Source: Streptomyces sp. NBC_00249 (lineage in GTDB: Bacteria; Actinomycetota; Actinomycetes; Streptomycetales; Streptomycetaceae). Taken from it: DNA of 64,000 nt. This document shows, one piece after another, positions 18,972 to 27,059 of the stretch. Within the stretch, counting starts at the first letter, position 1. The number at the start of each line of letters is the position of its first letter. The notes under the pieces were generated by a model. It was not told the DNA's origin and did not search any database. It worked only from the letters and a program-made list of their open reading frames with translations. The stretch lies in the NCBI RefSeq assembly GCF_026342355.1, contig NZ_JAPEMV010000001.1, forward strand, positions 1,116,001 to 1,180,000, read 5' to 3'. A program made the translations under genes and the position numbers.

Positions 18972-19687
18972 GCCGCACGAGGACCGAAGCCGGCCGGCTG
19001 CACGCCCTGTCCGGGGCCTACGCCCTCGACGCGCTGGACCGGACCGAACGCGAGGCCTTCGAGCGGCATCTGGAGCGGTGCCCTCAATGTGCCCAGGACG
19101 TACGGGAGTTCAGCGCGACGGCGGCCCGGCTCGGCGCGGCGGTCGCACTGCCCGCACCGCCCGGGACCCGCGACGCAGTACTGGCCCGCATCGACGGGGT
19201 CCGCCAACTGCCCCCGGCGCGGCGGAGCATCGCGGTGCTGCGCCGCCGCGCCCTGCCGATGGCGCTCGCGGCCTGCCTGGCCGGGGTACTGGCACTCGGC
19301 GGGGCCGCACTGCGGGAACACCAGCAGGCGCAGCGGGCGGCGGACGCCCTCCAGGCCATCACGGCGGTGCTCGCGGCCCCGGACGCCCGTACGGTCACCG
19401 GCCGGTCCGCGTCCGGCGCGACCGCGCGGGTGGTGGTGTCCGCGTCCCGGGACCGGGCCGCCTTCCTCAGCTCCGGGCTCCCCGCCGCACCGCCGGGACG
19501 GACCTACCAACTGTGGCTCGCGGACGGAACGGTGATGCGGCCGGCCGGACTGCTGGACGGCGCCGGCGCCGCGGTGCTACGGGCCCCCCTCGGCCGGGCC
19601 ACGGCGGTGGGCCTCACCCTGGAACCCGAAGGCGGCTCCCCCCGGCCGACCACCACCCCCCTGCTCCTCCTCCCCCTGACCCGCTGA
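18968..19687 (+). CDS. rskA: RskA-type anti-sigma K factor
   Basis: 239 aa from ATG 18968, overlapping the sigma stop. The cytoplasmic N-terminal domain has YALDALDRTEREAFERHLERCPQC, including the zinc anti-sigma pattern HxxxCxxC. A single TM helix lies near residues 97-113, and the extracytoplasmic C-terminal domain carries YQLWLADG. It should hold SigK at the membrane until regulated proteolysis. Confidence 0.9.
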   Translation: MSRTRTEAGRLHALSGAYALDALDRTEREAFERHLERCPQCAQDVREFSATAARLGAAVALPAPPGTRDAVLARIDGVRQLPPARRSIAVLRRRALPMALAACLAGVLALGGAALREHQQAQRAADALQAITAVLAAPDARTVTGRSASGATARVVVSASRDRAAFLSSGLPAAPPGRTYQLWLADGTVMRPAGLLDGAGAAVLRAPLGRATAVGLTLEPEGGSPRPTTTPLLLLPLTR

Positions 19688-19690
19688 CCT

Positions 19691-19711
19691 CCCCGGCCGC
19701 CCGCGCCGGGG
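19691..19711 (+). terminator. Hairpin after sigK-rskA
   Basis: A 7-bp stem CCCCGGC/GCCGGGG with a 7-nt loop, immediately after the rskA stop. It is short and has no T-tract. Confidence 0.45.
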
Positions 19712-19841
19712 ACCGGCGGGTGTTTCGGTGCGCGGGACTCTGGCATGTGCGGGGTGGATCGGTGCATCCTTGCGCAGATGCGGCGTGAATCAGCCGCAAC
19801 GACTCTCATGTACGCCCGCACAACCGAGCAAGGAGGTGCCG

Positions 19842-20843
19842 ATGGCCCTCGTCGTGATCCGCCCCGCGCCGGCGCCCGGCCCCGATCCCCTGACCCCCGC
19901 CCTCGGCACGGACTCCGGGCCGGAGGTCCGGCCCTGCGACCCCTGGTCGGGGGACCCCGTCCCCACCGGCCTCGGCGGCATCGAGGGCCTGGTCCTGGCC
20001 GGGGACACCCCGCAGGCCCTGCCGCTGCTGCGGGCCGCCCTGGCCGCGGAGGTACCCGTACTGGCCCTGGGGGGCGGTGCGGAGCTGCTGGCCCGCGCCG
20101 CCGACGCGGACCGCACCCCGGCGGACGCCGATCCGCTGCTCGGCGGCGCCGGGTTCCGCGTCGGCGGGAGCGCGTGGGGGCTGCCGGCGCCGCCCGAGGG
20201 CGAGGGCGCCGGGGGGCTGCTCGGCCGGTTCGCGGCGCTCGTGGCCGGGCGGGCCGAACACACCGCCACCCGGGCCTTCTTCACCCCGCGCGCCGAGGCC
20301 TGGGAGGAACGCTTCGCCTACCAGACCCCGGCGTACGAGGCGGCCGTGGCCCGGATGCGGCTGCTGCCGGGGCAGACCGCGCTCGACCTCGGCTGCGGCA
20401 GCGGCCGGGCGATGCCCGCGCTGCGGTCGCTGGTCGGGGAGACGGGCACCGTCCTCGGCGTCGACCTGACCCCGGCCATGCTGACGGCTGCCGCGCAGGT
20501 GGGCCGGGAGGGGCCGGGGCGACTGCTGCTGGCCGACTGCGTACGGCTGCCGCTCGCCTCCGGCGCGGTGCACGGCATCTTCGCCGCCGGACTGCTGGAC
20601 CACCTCCCCCGGCCCCGCACGGCCCTCGCCGAGTGGGCCCGGGTCTGCGCGCCGGGCGGGGAGCTGCTGCTGTTCCACCCCTCGGGCCGGGCCGAACGCG
20701 CCGCCCGGCACGGCCGCCCGCTGAGCCCCGACGACCCCCTGGCCGAGCCGAACCTCCGCCCGGCCCTGGAATCCACGGGCTGGCACCTGACCCAGTACGA
20801 GGACGCCCCGACCCACTTCCTCACCCACGCCCACCACCCCTGA
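19842..20843 (+). CDS. Fusion: amidotransferase-like N-terminus + SAM methyltransferase
   Basis: 333 aa. ATG 19842 is preceded by a perfect AGGAGGT site. Residues 1-130 resemble a class I glutamine-amidotransferase scaffold (a GIEGLVLAGDTPQALPLL-type strand and turn, PVLALGGGAELLA where a nucleophile elbow would sit), but the Cys nucleophile is absent; Gly occupies the elbow. Residues 150-333 are a class I methyltransferase with LDLGCGSGRAMPAL and LGVDLTPAML. The N-terminal part is probably a non-catalytic binding domain. It is transcribed alone, downstream of sigK-rskA. Confidence 0.75.
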   Translation: MALVVIRPAPAPGPDPLTPALGTDSGPEVRPCDPWSGDPVPTGLGGIEGLVLAGDTPQALPLLRAALAAEVPVLALGGGAELLARAADADRTPADADPLLGGAGFRVGGSAWGLPAPPEGEGAGGLLGRFAALVAGRAEHTATRAFFTPRAEAWEERFAYQTPAYEAAVARMRLLPGQTALDLGCGSGRAMPALRSLVGETGTVLGVDLTPAMLTAAAQVGREGPGRLLLADCVRLPLASGAVHGIFAAGLLDHLPRPRTALAEWARVCAPGGELLLFHPSGRAERAARHGRPLSPDDPLAEPNLRPALESTGWHLTQYEDAPTHFLTHAHHP

Positions 20844-20916
20844 CCCGCCCCCGCTCCCCGGATCCGGGCCCCCGGGCCCCGCCGGGGTCGGGCGCCGACA
20901 GACACCGGGGCGGAGG

Positions 20917-21999
20917 TCAGAGCCAGCCGTTGCGCCGGAAGCCCCGGTGGATCACGAAGCAGGCGACCGCCATGACGACGAGGACGGCCGGGTAACCGTA
21001 GGTCCAGCGCAGCTCGGGCATGGTGTCGAAGTTCATGCCGTAGACCCCGCAGACCATCGTCGGGACGGCGACGATCGCCGCCCAGGCCGTGATCTTGCGC
21101 ATGTCCTCGTTCTGGGCGACCGTCACCTGCGCGAGGTGGGCCTGGAGGATGGAGTCGAGGAGGCCGTCGTAGGCGGAGATCTGCTCGGTGGCCCGCGTCA
21201 GGTGGTCGGCCACGTCACGGAAGTACGCGCGGACCTCCGGCGGCACGACCGGTATCGGCTGCGTGGCCAGGTGCTGGAGCGGGCGGCCGAGCGGGGCCAC
21301 CGCCCGCCGCAGTTCGAGGAGTTCGCGCTTGAGCTGGTAGATGCGGCCCGCGTCGCCGCGGCCGCCGTGCTCACTGAACACGGCCGTCTCCACGGCGTCC
21401 ATGTCGTTCTGCACGGCGTCCGTGACGGCCACGTAGTCGTCGACGACGTGGTCCGCCATGGCGTGCAGCACGGCCGCCGGCCCCTTGGCGAGCTGCTCCG
21501 GTTCGGCCTCCAGGGCCTCGCGGACCGGGCCGAGGGTGCCGCGGCCGCCGTGCCGGATGGTGATGACGAAGTCGTCGCCGACGAAGGCCATCAGCTCGCC
21601 GGTCTCGACCACCTCGCTGGTCGCCGTCAGCTCCTCGTGCTCGACGTAGCGGACGGTCTTGAAGACGGCGAACAGGGTCTCGTCGTAGCGCTCCACCTTG
21701 GGCCGCTGATGGGCGTTGACGGCGTCCTCGACGGCGAGCGGGTGCAGGCCGAACAGAGCGGCGAGGCCGGCGAGTTCCGTCTGCGAGGGTTCGTGCAGGC
21801 CGATCCAGACGAAGCCGGCGCCCGTCTTGCGGACCCGGCGCAGGGCCTCCTCCACCTCGGCGCAGCCGTCCTGGCGGATGCCGTCCTGGTAGACCACGCA
21901 GTTGACGACGGCGCTGCCGAGGGGGGAGCGGGCCGGGTGGCTGAGGTCGACGGCCCGCCGGTAGCCGCGGCGCACGGCGCGGCGCAGGTTGCTGAACAT
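20917..21999 (-). CDS. corA: CorA-family magnesium/cobalt transporter
   Basis: 360 aa from ATG 21999. A TTG two codons upstream (22005) is a serious alternative because GGGGAG lies 7 nt before it but 13 nt before the ATG. The long cytoplasmic domain has helical segments and VEDAVNAHQRPKVERYDE, a CorA hallmark. The C-terminus holds two TM helices with the selectivity signature Tyr-Gly-Met-Asn-Phe between them and a short basic tail. It forms a pentameric divalent-cation channel in the membrane and is transcribed alone. Confidence 0.93.
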   Translation of the reverse strand: MFSNLRRAVRRGYRRAVDLSHPARSPLGSAVVNCVVYQDGIRQDGCAEVEEALRRVRKTGAGFVWIGLHEPSQTELAGLAALFGLHPLAVEDAVNAHQRPKVERYDETLFAVFKTVRYVEHEELTATSEVVETGELMAFVGDDFVITIRHGGRGTLGPVREALEAEPEQLAKGPAAVLHAMADHVVDDYVAVTDAVQNDMDAVETAVFSEHGGRGDAGRIYQLKRELLELRRAVAPLGRPLQHLATQPIPVVPPEVRAYFRDVADHLTRATEQISAYDGLLDSILQAHLAQVTVAQNEDMRKITAWAAIVAVPTMVCGVYGMNFDTMPELRWTYGYPAVLVVMAVACFVIHRGFRRNGWL

Positions 22000-22171
22000 G
22001 GACAAGGTCGTACTCCCCTTCGGCGGATCAGCGGCCAGTCTGCCACCGCCGCACCCGCGCCCGGTCCACCGCCGTCGCCGTCGCCTCCGCCGGCCGCCGG
22101 CCGCCGGGGCCCTCAGACCGCCGGGCTCCGGCAACGTCCCGGCCCCGGCCTGCCGGGCCGCCCCCTGGGGT

Positions 22172-22564
22172 TCAGCCCCGGTCGACGAAGACGCTGGTCG
22201 ACTTCACCCGGGCGGTCGCCCGCGCGCCCACCTCGAGGCCCAGTTCCTCGACCGCCTCCCGGGTCAGCAGGGACACGATCCGGTGCGGGCCGGCCTGGAT
22301 CTCGACCTGCGCGTCGACGGTCCCGAGCTTCACTCCCGTGACGATGCCGGGGAAGGCGTTGCGCGCCGAGGTGTACGGGGCCTCCTCACCCTCGACGCCC
22401 TCCCGCGCGGCCTCCACGCAGAAGGCCGCCAGGTCGGGCCCGTCGACGATGCGCCGAGCGCCCTCGCGGCGGGTCGGGAACCGGTCGGCGTCGGCCCAGC
22501 GCCGGGCGGTGTCCACGCTCACCCCGAGCAGCCGGGCGGCCTGGCCGATCGTGTACGACTCCAT
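22172..22564 (-). CDS. Molbindin-type protein: MerR-like HTH plus TOBE/Mop domain
   Basis: 130 aa. Residues 1-50 are a helix-turn-helix of the excisionase/MerR type (YTIGQAARLLGVSVDTARRWAD), and residues 65-130 are a TOBE/Mop fold (SARNAFPGIVTGVKLGTVDAQVEI and SLLTREAVEELGL). Mop domains bind molybdate or tungstate, so this is probably a molybdate-responsive DNA-binding protein. No modABC transporter is adjacent. The window does contain moeA and a molybdopterin oxidoreductase. Confidence 0.88.
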   Translation of the reverse strand: MESYTIGQAARLLGVSVDTARRWADADRFPTRREGARRIVDGPDLAAFCVEAAREGVEGEEAPYTSARNAFPGIVTGVKLGTVDAQVEIQAGPHRIVSLLTREAVEELGLEVGARATARVKSTSVFVDRG

Positions 22565-22637
22565 ACCCGCAGCTTAGGCCCGCCCCACCCACCGAGCGCC
22601 CGCACCGGACCCCCTCACGCCCGCCCCCGGAGCGGTC

Positions 22638-23558
22638 CTAGTGTCGTGTCGCGGGCAGCGGCCGCAGGGCCTCGCGGGCGGCGTCCGCGACGACCCGGGC
22701 GACCGTCGCCAGCGCGGGCGAGTCCAGCTTCCACTGCTGCCAGTACAGCGGTACGTCCATCGGCCTGCCGACCTCCAGCGGGACCAGCGCCCCGGTCCGC
22801 AGCAGCGGCTCCGCCTGCGCTTCGGGGACCAGCCCCCAGCCCAGCCCGGCGGCCACGGCGTCGCGGAAGCCCTCCGAGGTGGGTACGAGGTGGCGTACGG
22901 GCCCCGCCCCGGGGCCTCCGCCGGGCAGCGCCCGGACGAACGCGTCCTGGAGCTCGTCGCGCCGGTCGAACACGATCAGCGGCGCCTCCCGCAGCGCCCG
23001 CGCCGGATCCCCCGCCAGGTACCGGGCGGCGAACCCGGGCCCGGCCACCGGCAGGTACCGCGCCAGCCCCAGCGCCCGCACCGTGCACCCGGCCACCGGG
23101 TCCGGGGAGGAGGTGACGGCGGCCATCACCTGGCCCTCCCGCAGCAGCGCCGTCGTGTGGGACTCGTCCTCGCGGTGCAGCTCGAAGCAGACCTGCGGCT
23201 CCTGCGGCACCCGCGTCAGCGCGGGCAGGAACCAGGTGGCGAGGGAGTCGGCGTTCACCGCCATCGGCAGCCGGACCGGCCCCTGCCCGTCGGCCGTCCC
23301 CATGCCCAGCTCGGCGCGCGCGTCCCGCTCCAGCCGGGCCAGCTGGCGGGCGAAGCGGATCACCACCTGCCCGGACTCCGTGGGCCGCACCGGTTTGGTC
23401 CGTATCAGCAGCACCCGCCCGGTGCGCTGTTCGAGGGCCTTCACGCGCTGGCTGACGGCGGAGGGGGTGACGTGCAGGGCGGCGGCCGCCGCGTCGAAGG
23501 TGCCCTCGTCGATGACCGCGAGGAGCGTCCGTACCTGTTCCAGCGGAAGGTCTTCCAT
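22638..23558 (-). CDS. lysG: LysR-family regulator, ArgP/LysG type
   Basis: 306 aa from ATG 23558 (a GTG directly before it is equally possible). It has an N-terminal winged HTH (FDAAAAALHVTPSAVSQRVKALEQ) and a periplasmic-binding-like effector domain; overall it matches ArgP/LysG. The exporter gene is divergent, with a gap under 70 bp, the classic LysG-LysE arrangement. It probably senses basic amino acids and activates the exporter. Confidence 0.9.
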   Translation of the reverse strand: MEDLPLEQVRTLLAVIDEGTFDAAAAALHVTPSAVSQRVKALEQRTGRVLLIRTKPVRPTESGQVVIRFARQLARLERDARAELGMGTADGQGPVRLPMAVNADSLATWFLPALTRVPQEPQVCFELHREDESHTTALLREGQVMAAVTSSPDPVAGCTVRALGLARYLPVAGPGFAARYLAGDPARALREAPLIVFDRRDELQDAFVRALPGGGPGAGPVRHLVPTSEGFRDAVAAGLGWGLVPEAQAEPLLRTGALVPLEVGRPMDVPLYWQQWKLDSPALATVARVVADAAREALRPLPATRH

Positions 23559-23626
23559 CACGAGTGCTAATGCTACGTAAAAATCTTTAGCTGTACTCAG
23601 CCTGACGCGCTGCCTACGGTCGTCCC

Positions 23627-24250
23627 ATGAACAACGGCATCACCACAGCGGCCCTGGCGGGCTTCGGCACCGGCCTCTCCCTCATCGTCGCCATCGGCGC
23701 ACAGAACGCCTTCATCCTGCGCCAGGGCGCCCGCCGGCACGCCGTGCTCCCGGTCGTCGCGATCTGCGCGGTGTCGGACGCGGTGCTCATCGTCCTCGGC
23801 GTGGCGGGCGTCGGCGCCTTCGTCACCGCCTGGCCCGCCGCCCTGACCGCCGTGGCCGTCGCCGGGGGCGGCTTCCTGATCTGCTACGGGGTCCTCGCGG
23901 CCCGCCGGGTACTGCGCCCCACCCCGGGCGCGGCGCTCACCACCGGGGGCGCGGCCACCGGCTCGGCGCGCGCGGCGGTCCTGACCTGCCTGGCGATGAC
24001 CTGGCTCAACCCGCACGTGTACCTGGACACCGTGCTGCTGGTCGGCTCGCTGGCCGCCGACCGGGGCGACCTGCGCTGGGCGTTCGGCATCGGGGCCGCG
24101 CTGGCGAGCCTGGCCTGGTTCGCGGCCCTGGGCTACGGAGCCCGACTGCTCAGCGGGATGCTCGCGCGTCCCTCCGCCTGGCGGGTGCTGGACGGGCTCG
24201 TCGCCGCGACCATGGTCACGATGGGCGGGATGCTCCTCGTACGGGCCTGA
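23627..24250 (+). CDS. lysE: LysE/ArgO-family amino-acid exporter
   Basis: 207 aa. There are about six TM segments. The opening GFGTGLSLIVAIGAQNAFILRQG is the LysE signature, and TWLNPHVYLDTVLLVG is the second conserved block. It exports lysine or arginine, relieving toxic build-up. The AT-rich divergent gap with lysG (23559-23626) holds the promoters and probably the LysG site. Confidence 0.92.
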   Translation: MNNGITTAALAGFGTGLSLIVAIGAQNAFILRQGARRHAVLPVVAICAVSDAVLIVLGVAGVGAFVTAWPAALTAVAVAGGGFLICYGVLAARRVLRPTPGAALTTGGAATGSARAAVLTCLAMTWLNPHVYLDTVLLVGSLAADRGDLRWAFGIGAALASLAWFAALGYGARLLSGMLARPSAWRVLDGLVAATMVTMGGMLLVRA

Positions 24251-24308
24251 CCGGCCCGCACGGCACGGCCACCCCCGCCCGGCCGTACCCCGACCGGCAG
24301 GAGCCGCC

Positions 24309-25400
24309 GTGCCCGCACACCCCTCCCCTTCCCCCGCCTCCGCCCCCGCCCCCGCCCCCTCACCGAAACCGCTGCCGGACGCAGTGCGGGCGTACTACGC
24401 CGCCCAGCCGGCCCCGCTGGTCGCCGCGACCGGGATCGTCCTGGACTCCCGGGGACGGGTCCTCGTCCTGACGCCCTCCTACAAGGAGGACCTCGAACTG
24501 CCGGGCGGGACGGTCGAGGACACCGAGACGCCGGAGGAGGGGCTGGCCCGGGAGCTGAAGGAGGAGCTGGACCTGACCGTCCCGGTGGGCCGGCTGCTGG
24601 CCGTCGACTCCTGCCCGCCGGGCGCGCTGGGGCGCTCGATCGTGGTGCACGTCCACCTGGTGGGGCCGCTCAGCGCCGAACGGATCGAGGCGATCTCCTT
24701 CACCGACGGGGAGGTCACCGAGGCGCACTGGCTCACCCCGCAGGAGGCCGACGCGCGACTGCCCGCCCGGATCGCACCCCGGCTGCGGGCGGCGCTGGCC
24801 GCGCTGCGCCTGGGCTCCCTCGCGCACCTCGTCGACGGCGTGCCCCAGCCCGGCTCGCCCGCCGGTCTCGACCCGGCGGACCGCGCGGCCCTGGAACACG
24901 CGGGCGGCTTCGACGCCGCCGCGCACCGGGCCTCCCGCCCCAAAGCCCTCACCGCCGCGAACGTCCTGTTCACCGATGCCGCCGGGCGGGTCCTGCTGGT
25001 CCGGCCCGGCTACGGCAAGCCGGGCCGCTGGCTGCTGCCGGGCGGCGGCATCGAGAGCGACCTCGGCGAGACCCCGCGGGACGCCGCCGCCCGTGAGGTC
25101 CGCGAGGAACTCGGCCTGGACCTGCCTCCCGGCCGCCTCCTCGCCGTGAACTGGGCCCACCGCCCCGGCAGGCCGGCCCGGATCCGCTTCCTCTACGACG
25201 GCGGCGTACTGGACGCGCCCACCCTCGCCCGGATCCGCCTCCAGCCGGAGGAACTGCTGGAGTGGCGCACAGCGGCCCCCGCCGAACTGCGCGACCTGGT
25301 CAAACCCCTGCTGCGCCGCCAGATCCGCTCCTGCCTGCGCGCCCGCACCGAGGGCACGGGCCCCCTGGAACTCCACGAGGGCCGGCCGGCCCAGACCTAG
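24309..25400 (+). CDS. Protein with two NUDIX hydrolase domains
   Basis: 363 aa. GTG 24309 has a CAGGAG site. After a Pro/Ala-rich leader there are two full NUDIX domains. The first box is GGTVEDTETPEEGLARELKEEL (about residues 67-90). The second is GGGIESDLGETPRDAAAREVREEL (about 240-265). Both keep the RExxEE metal ligands. NUDIX enzymes cleave nucleoside diphosphates linked to X. The tandem arrangement suggests duplication; the substrates are unknown. Confidence 0.88.
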   Translation: MPAHPSPSPASAPAPAPSPKPLPDAVRAYYAAQPAPLVAATGIVLDSRGRVLVLTPSYKEDLELPGGTVEDTETPEEGLARELKEELDLTVPVGRLLAVDSCPPGALGRSIVVHVHLVGPLSAERIEAISFTDGEVTEAHWLTPQEADARLPARIAPRLRAALAALRLGSLAHLVDGVPQPGSPAGLDPADRAALEHAGGFDAAAHRASRPKALTAANVLFTDAAGRVLLVRPGYGKPGRWLLPGGGIESDLGETPRDAAAREVREELGLDLPPGRLLAVNWAHRPGRPARIRFLYDGGVLDAPTLARIRLQPEELLEWRTAAPAELRDLVKPLLRRQIRSCLRARTEGTGPLELHEGRPAQT

Positions 25401-25646
25401 GGCCTGTCGGCCCGGGACCTGAACTGGGCGTAGAGCTCCGTCACGGCCGCGTCGGCGGCCGGTGAGACGGGGAAGAGGTTGAGGAAGCCGTGGATCAGGC
25501 CGTCGTAGGTACGGGCGAAGCGGTCAGGGCCCCCATCCGCCGGGTCTGCTCGCGCAGCACCTCCGGATCGGTGTCCCGGAACCGCGGCGCCGGTTCGGCG
25601 TCGGCCGGCGCGAGCAGTGCGGCGACGGAAGCGTCCACGGCCATCC
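25397..25646 (-). pseudogene. Remnant of an alpha/beta-hydrolase (esterase/lipase) with its core deleted
   Basis: Two fragments in different frames abut. 25646 to about 25530 reads MAVDASVAALLAP...LREQTRRMG, like the N-terminal cap of HSL-type esterases. About 25525 to 25397 reads YDGLIHGFLNLFPVSPAADAAV, the end of the same family with the catalytic His in HGF. The GxSxG core of about 200 residues is missing. A single internal deletion with a frameshift explains this. The stop (25397-25399) abuts the NUDIX stop. Confidence 0.65.
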
Positions 25647-25711
25647 GCTGGCCCTGCCACCACTCCGGCCGTCCGGCGACCGATCCGCGGCCCCCTCCCG
25701 GGACCGGAGGC

Positions 25712-25728
25712 ATACCCCCTTGGAGTAT
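25712..25728. promoter_or_regulatory. CsoR-like operator
   Basis: ATACCCCCTTGGAGTAT, a near-palindrome with ATAC/GTAT ends and C/G-rich inner arms, 28 nt upstream of the DUF6153 start. The pattern fits CsoR-type copper-responsive operators. The DUF6153 and DUF305 genes that follow are of types often tied to copper. Confidence 0.5.
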
Positions 25729-25755
25729 TTCCATCCCGTCGCCTACGATGCCGCC

Positions 25756-26184
25756 ATGAGCATCCAGGCGGGTCGCGCGGCGCACGGGCCCTTCGGGCTG
25801 CCCCGGCGCCTGCTGCTCGTCCTGGCCGTGCTCACCGGTCTGCTGGCCATGCACGGGCTGGGCCCGGGAGCGGTACCGGTCACGGCCGCGCCCTCCCACA
25901 CCGCGGCATCGGCATCGGCATCGGCGGATCCGGCCGGCCATCACTCGGAGACGTCCGCGCCCTGCGCCTGCCCCCACGACGGCCCCGGCGGCGGGCACGC
26001 CCAGCACGCCGACCCCACCTGCGCGGCCGCCGGCATCAGCGGCGCCCCGGTCCTGCCGGCTCCGGCGGTCCTGCCCGGCATCAACGGCGGCCCGTCGGCG
26101 GACGCCCACGGCACCGCCCCGGCGGCGACGGCCTGCGGGCGCGCGCCCCCGTCCCTCACCGAACTGCAGCTCCTGCGCATATAG
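25756..26184 (+). CDS. DUF6153 family protein
   Basis: 142 aa from ATG 25756. There is one hydrophobic N-terminal segment (RRLLLVLAVLTGLLAMHGLGPG), a His/Cys-containing middle (CACPHDGPGGGHAQHADPTC) and the conserved end PPSLTELQLLRI. DUF6153 proteins are actinobacterial, membrane-anchored and of unknown function. The His/Cys content and the CsoR-like box suggest copper handling. It is followed 90 bp later by the DUF305 lipoprotein, probably as one transcript. Confidence 0.85.
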   Translation: MSIQAGRAAHGPFGLPRRLLLVLAVLTGLLAMHGLGPGAVPVTAAPSHTAASASASADPAGHHSETSAPCACPHDGPGGGHAQHADPTCAAAGISGAPVLPAPAVLPGINGGPSADAHGTAPAATACGRAPPSLTELQLLRI

Positions 26185-26273
26185 GCCGGCTCCGGCGTTC
26201 CCGCCGTCGAGCCCGCCCGGAATCCCGCACGCACGCGCACATCCGCGTGCCGCAGCACAGGAGCAGCACCACC

Positions 26274-26918
26274 ATGACCGCCGAGCGTTCCCTGATCCGC
26301 CGTACCTCCGCCGTGGCCCTGGCCGCGACGGCCGCCCTCGTCCTCGCCGCCTGCGGCGGCAACGGCGGCGGCTCCACCCACACCGCCCACGACACCCCCA
26401 CCGCCACGGCCACCGCCACCCCGCAGGCAGCCGGGAACAACGCCGCCGACACCGCCTTCGCGAAGGGGATGATCCCCCACCACCGGCAGGCCGTCGAGAT
26501 GGCCGACCTGGCCGCGACCCGCGCCGAATCGGCCGAGGTCAAGAAGCTCGCGGACGAGATCAAGAAGGCACAGGACCCCGAGATCAAGACCCTGTCCGGC
26601 TGGCTGGCCTCCTGGGGCGAGCAGGTTCCCGCCGCCGACGCCTCCGGCGCCGCGTCCGGCCACGGCGGCCACGGCGGGTCCGGCATGCCGGGGATGATGA
26701 CCGCCGAGGACATGGACCGGCTGACGAAGGCGAGCGGCAAGGCCTTCGACACCGCGTTCCTCGACTTGATGGTCAAGCACCACGACGGCGCCGTGGCCAT
26801 GGCCCGGACCGAGCAGTCCGAGGGCCGCTTCCAGCCCGCCAAGGACATGGCCGGCGCCATCATCACCTCCCAGAGCGCCGAGATCGCCCGTATGAAGGCC
26901 CTGCTCGGCCAGGGCTGA
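26274..26918 (+). CDS. DUF305 (ferritin-like) lipoprotein
   Basis: 214 aa from ATG 26274 with an AGGAG site. The lipoprotein signal ends in LAACGG (lipidated Cys). A Thr/Ala linker leads to a four-helix DUF305 domain with two metal-ligand repeats: MIPHHRQAVEMA and LMVKHHDGAVAMA. A Gly/Met/His-rich segment (HGGHGGSGMPGMM) between them could bind copper. It is exported and membrane-anchored, and a strong terminator follows. Confidence 0.92.
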   Translation: MTAERSLIRRTSAVALAATAALVLAACGGNGGGSTHTAHDTPTATATATPQAAGNNAADTAFAKGMIPHHRQAVEMADLAATRAESAEVKKLADEIKKAQDPEIKTLSGWLASWGEQVPAADASGAASGHGGHGGSGMPGMMTAEDMDRLTKASGKAFDTAFLDLMVKHHDGAVAMARTEQSEGRFQPAKDMAGAIITSQSAEIARMKALLGQG

Positions 26919-26925
26919 CCCGCCC

Positions 26926-26961
26926 GCCCGGCCCGGGACGCACACAGGTCCCGGGCCGGGC
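26926..26961. terminator. Strong terminator between DUF305 and flotillin genes
   Basis: A perfect 14-bp stem (26926-26939 with 26948-26961) and 8-nt loop lie just after the DUF305 stop, in the convergent gap. It can act on both transcripts. Confidence 0.75.
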
Positions 26962-27059
26962 CGTCCGCGTACCCGACCGCCGGCCGTCCGGCGGTTCCGC
27001 CCTACCCGCGCCCGCCCAGCCCACCCGCACACGGGGGCGACCACAGCCACTAGCCCACC

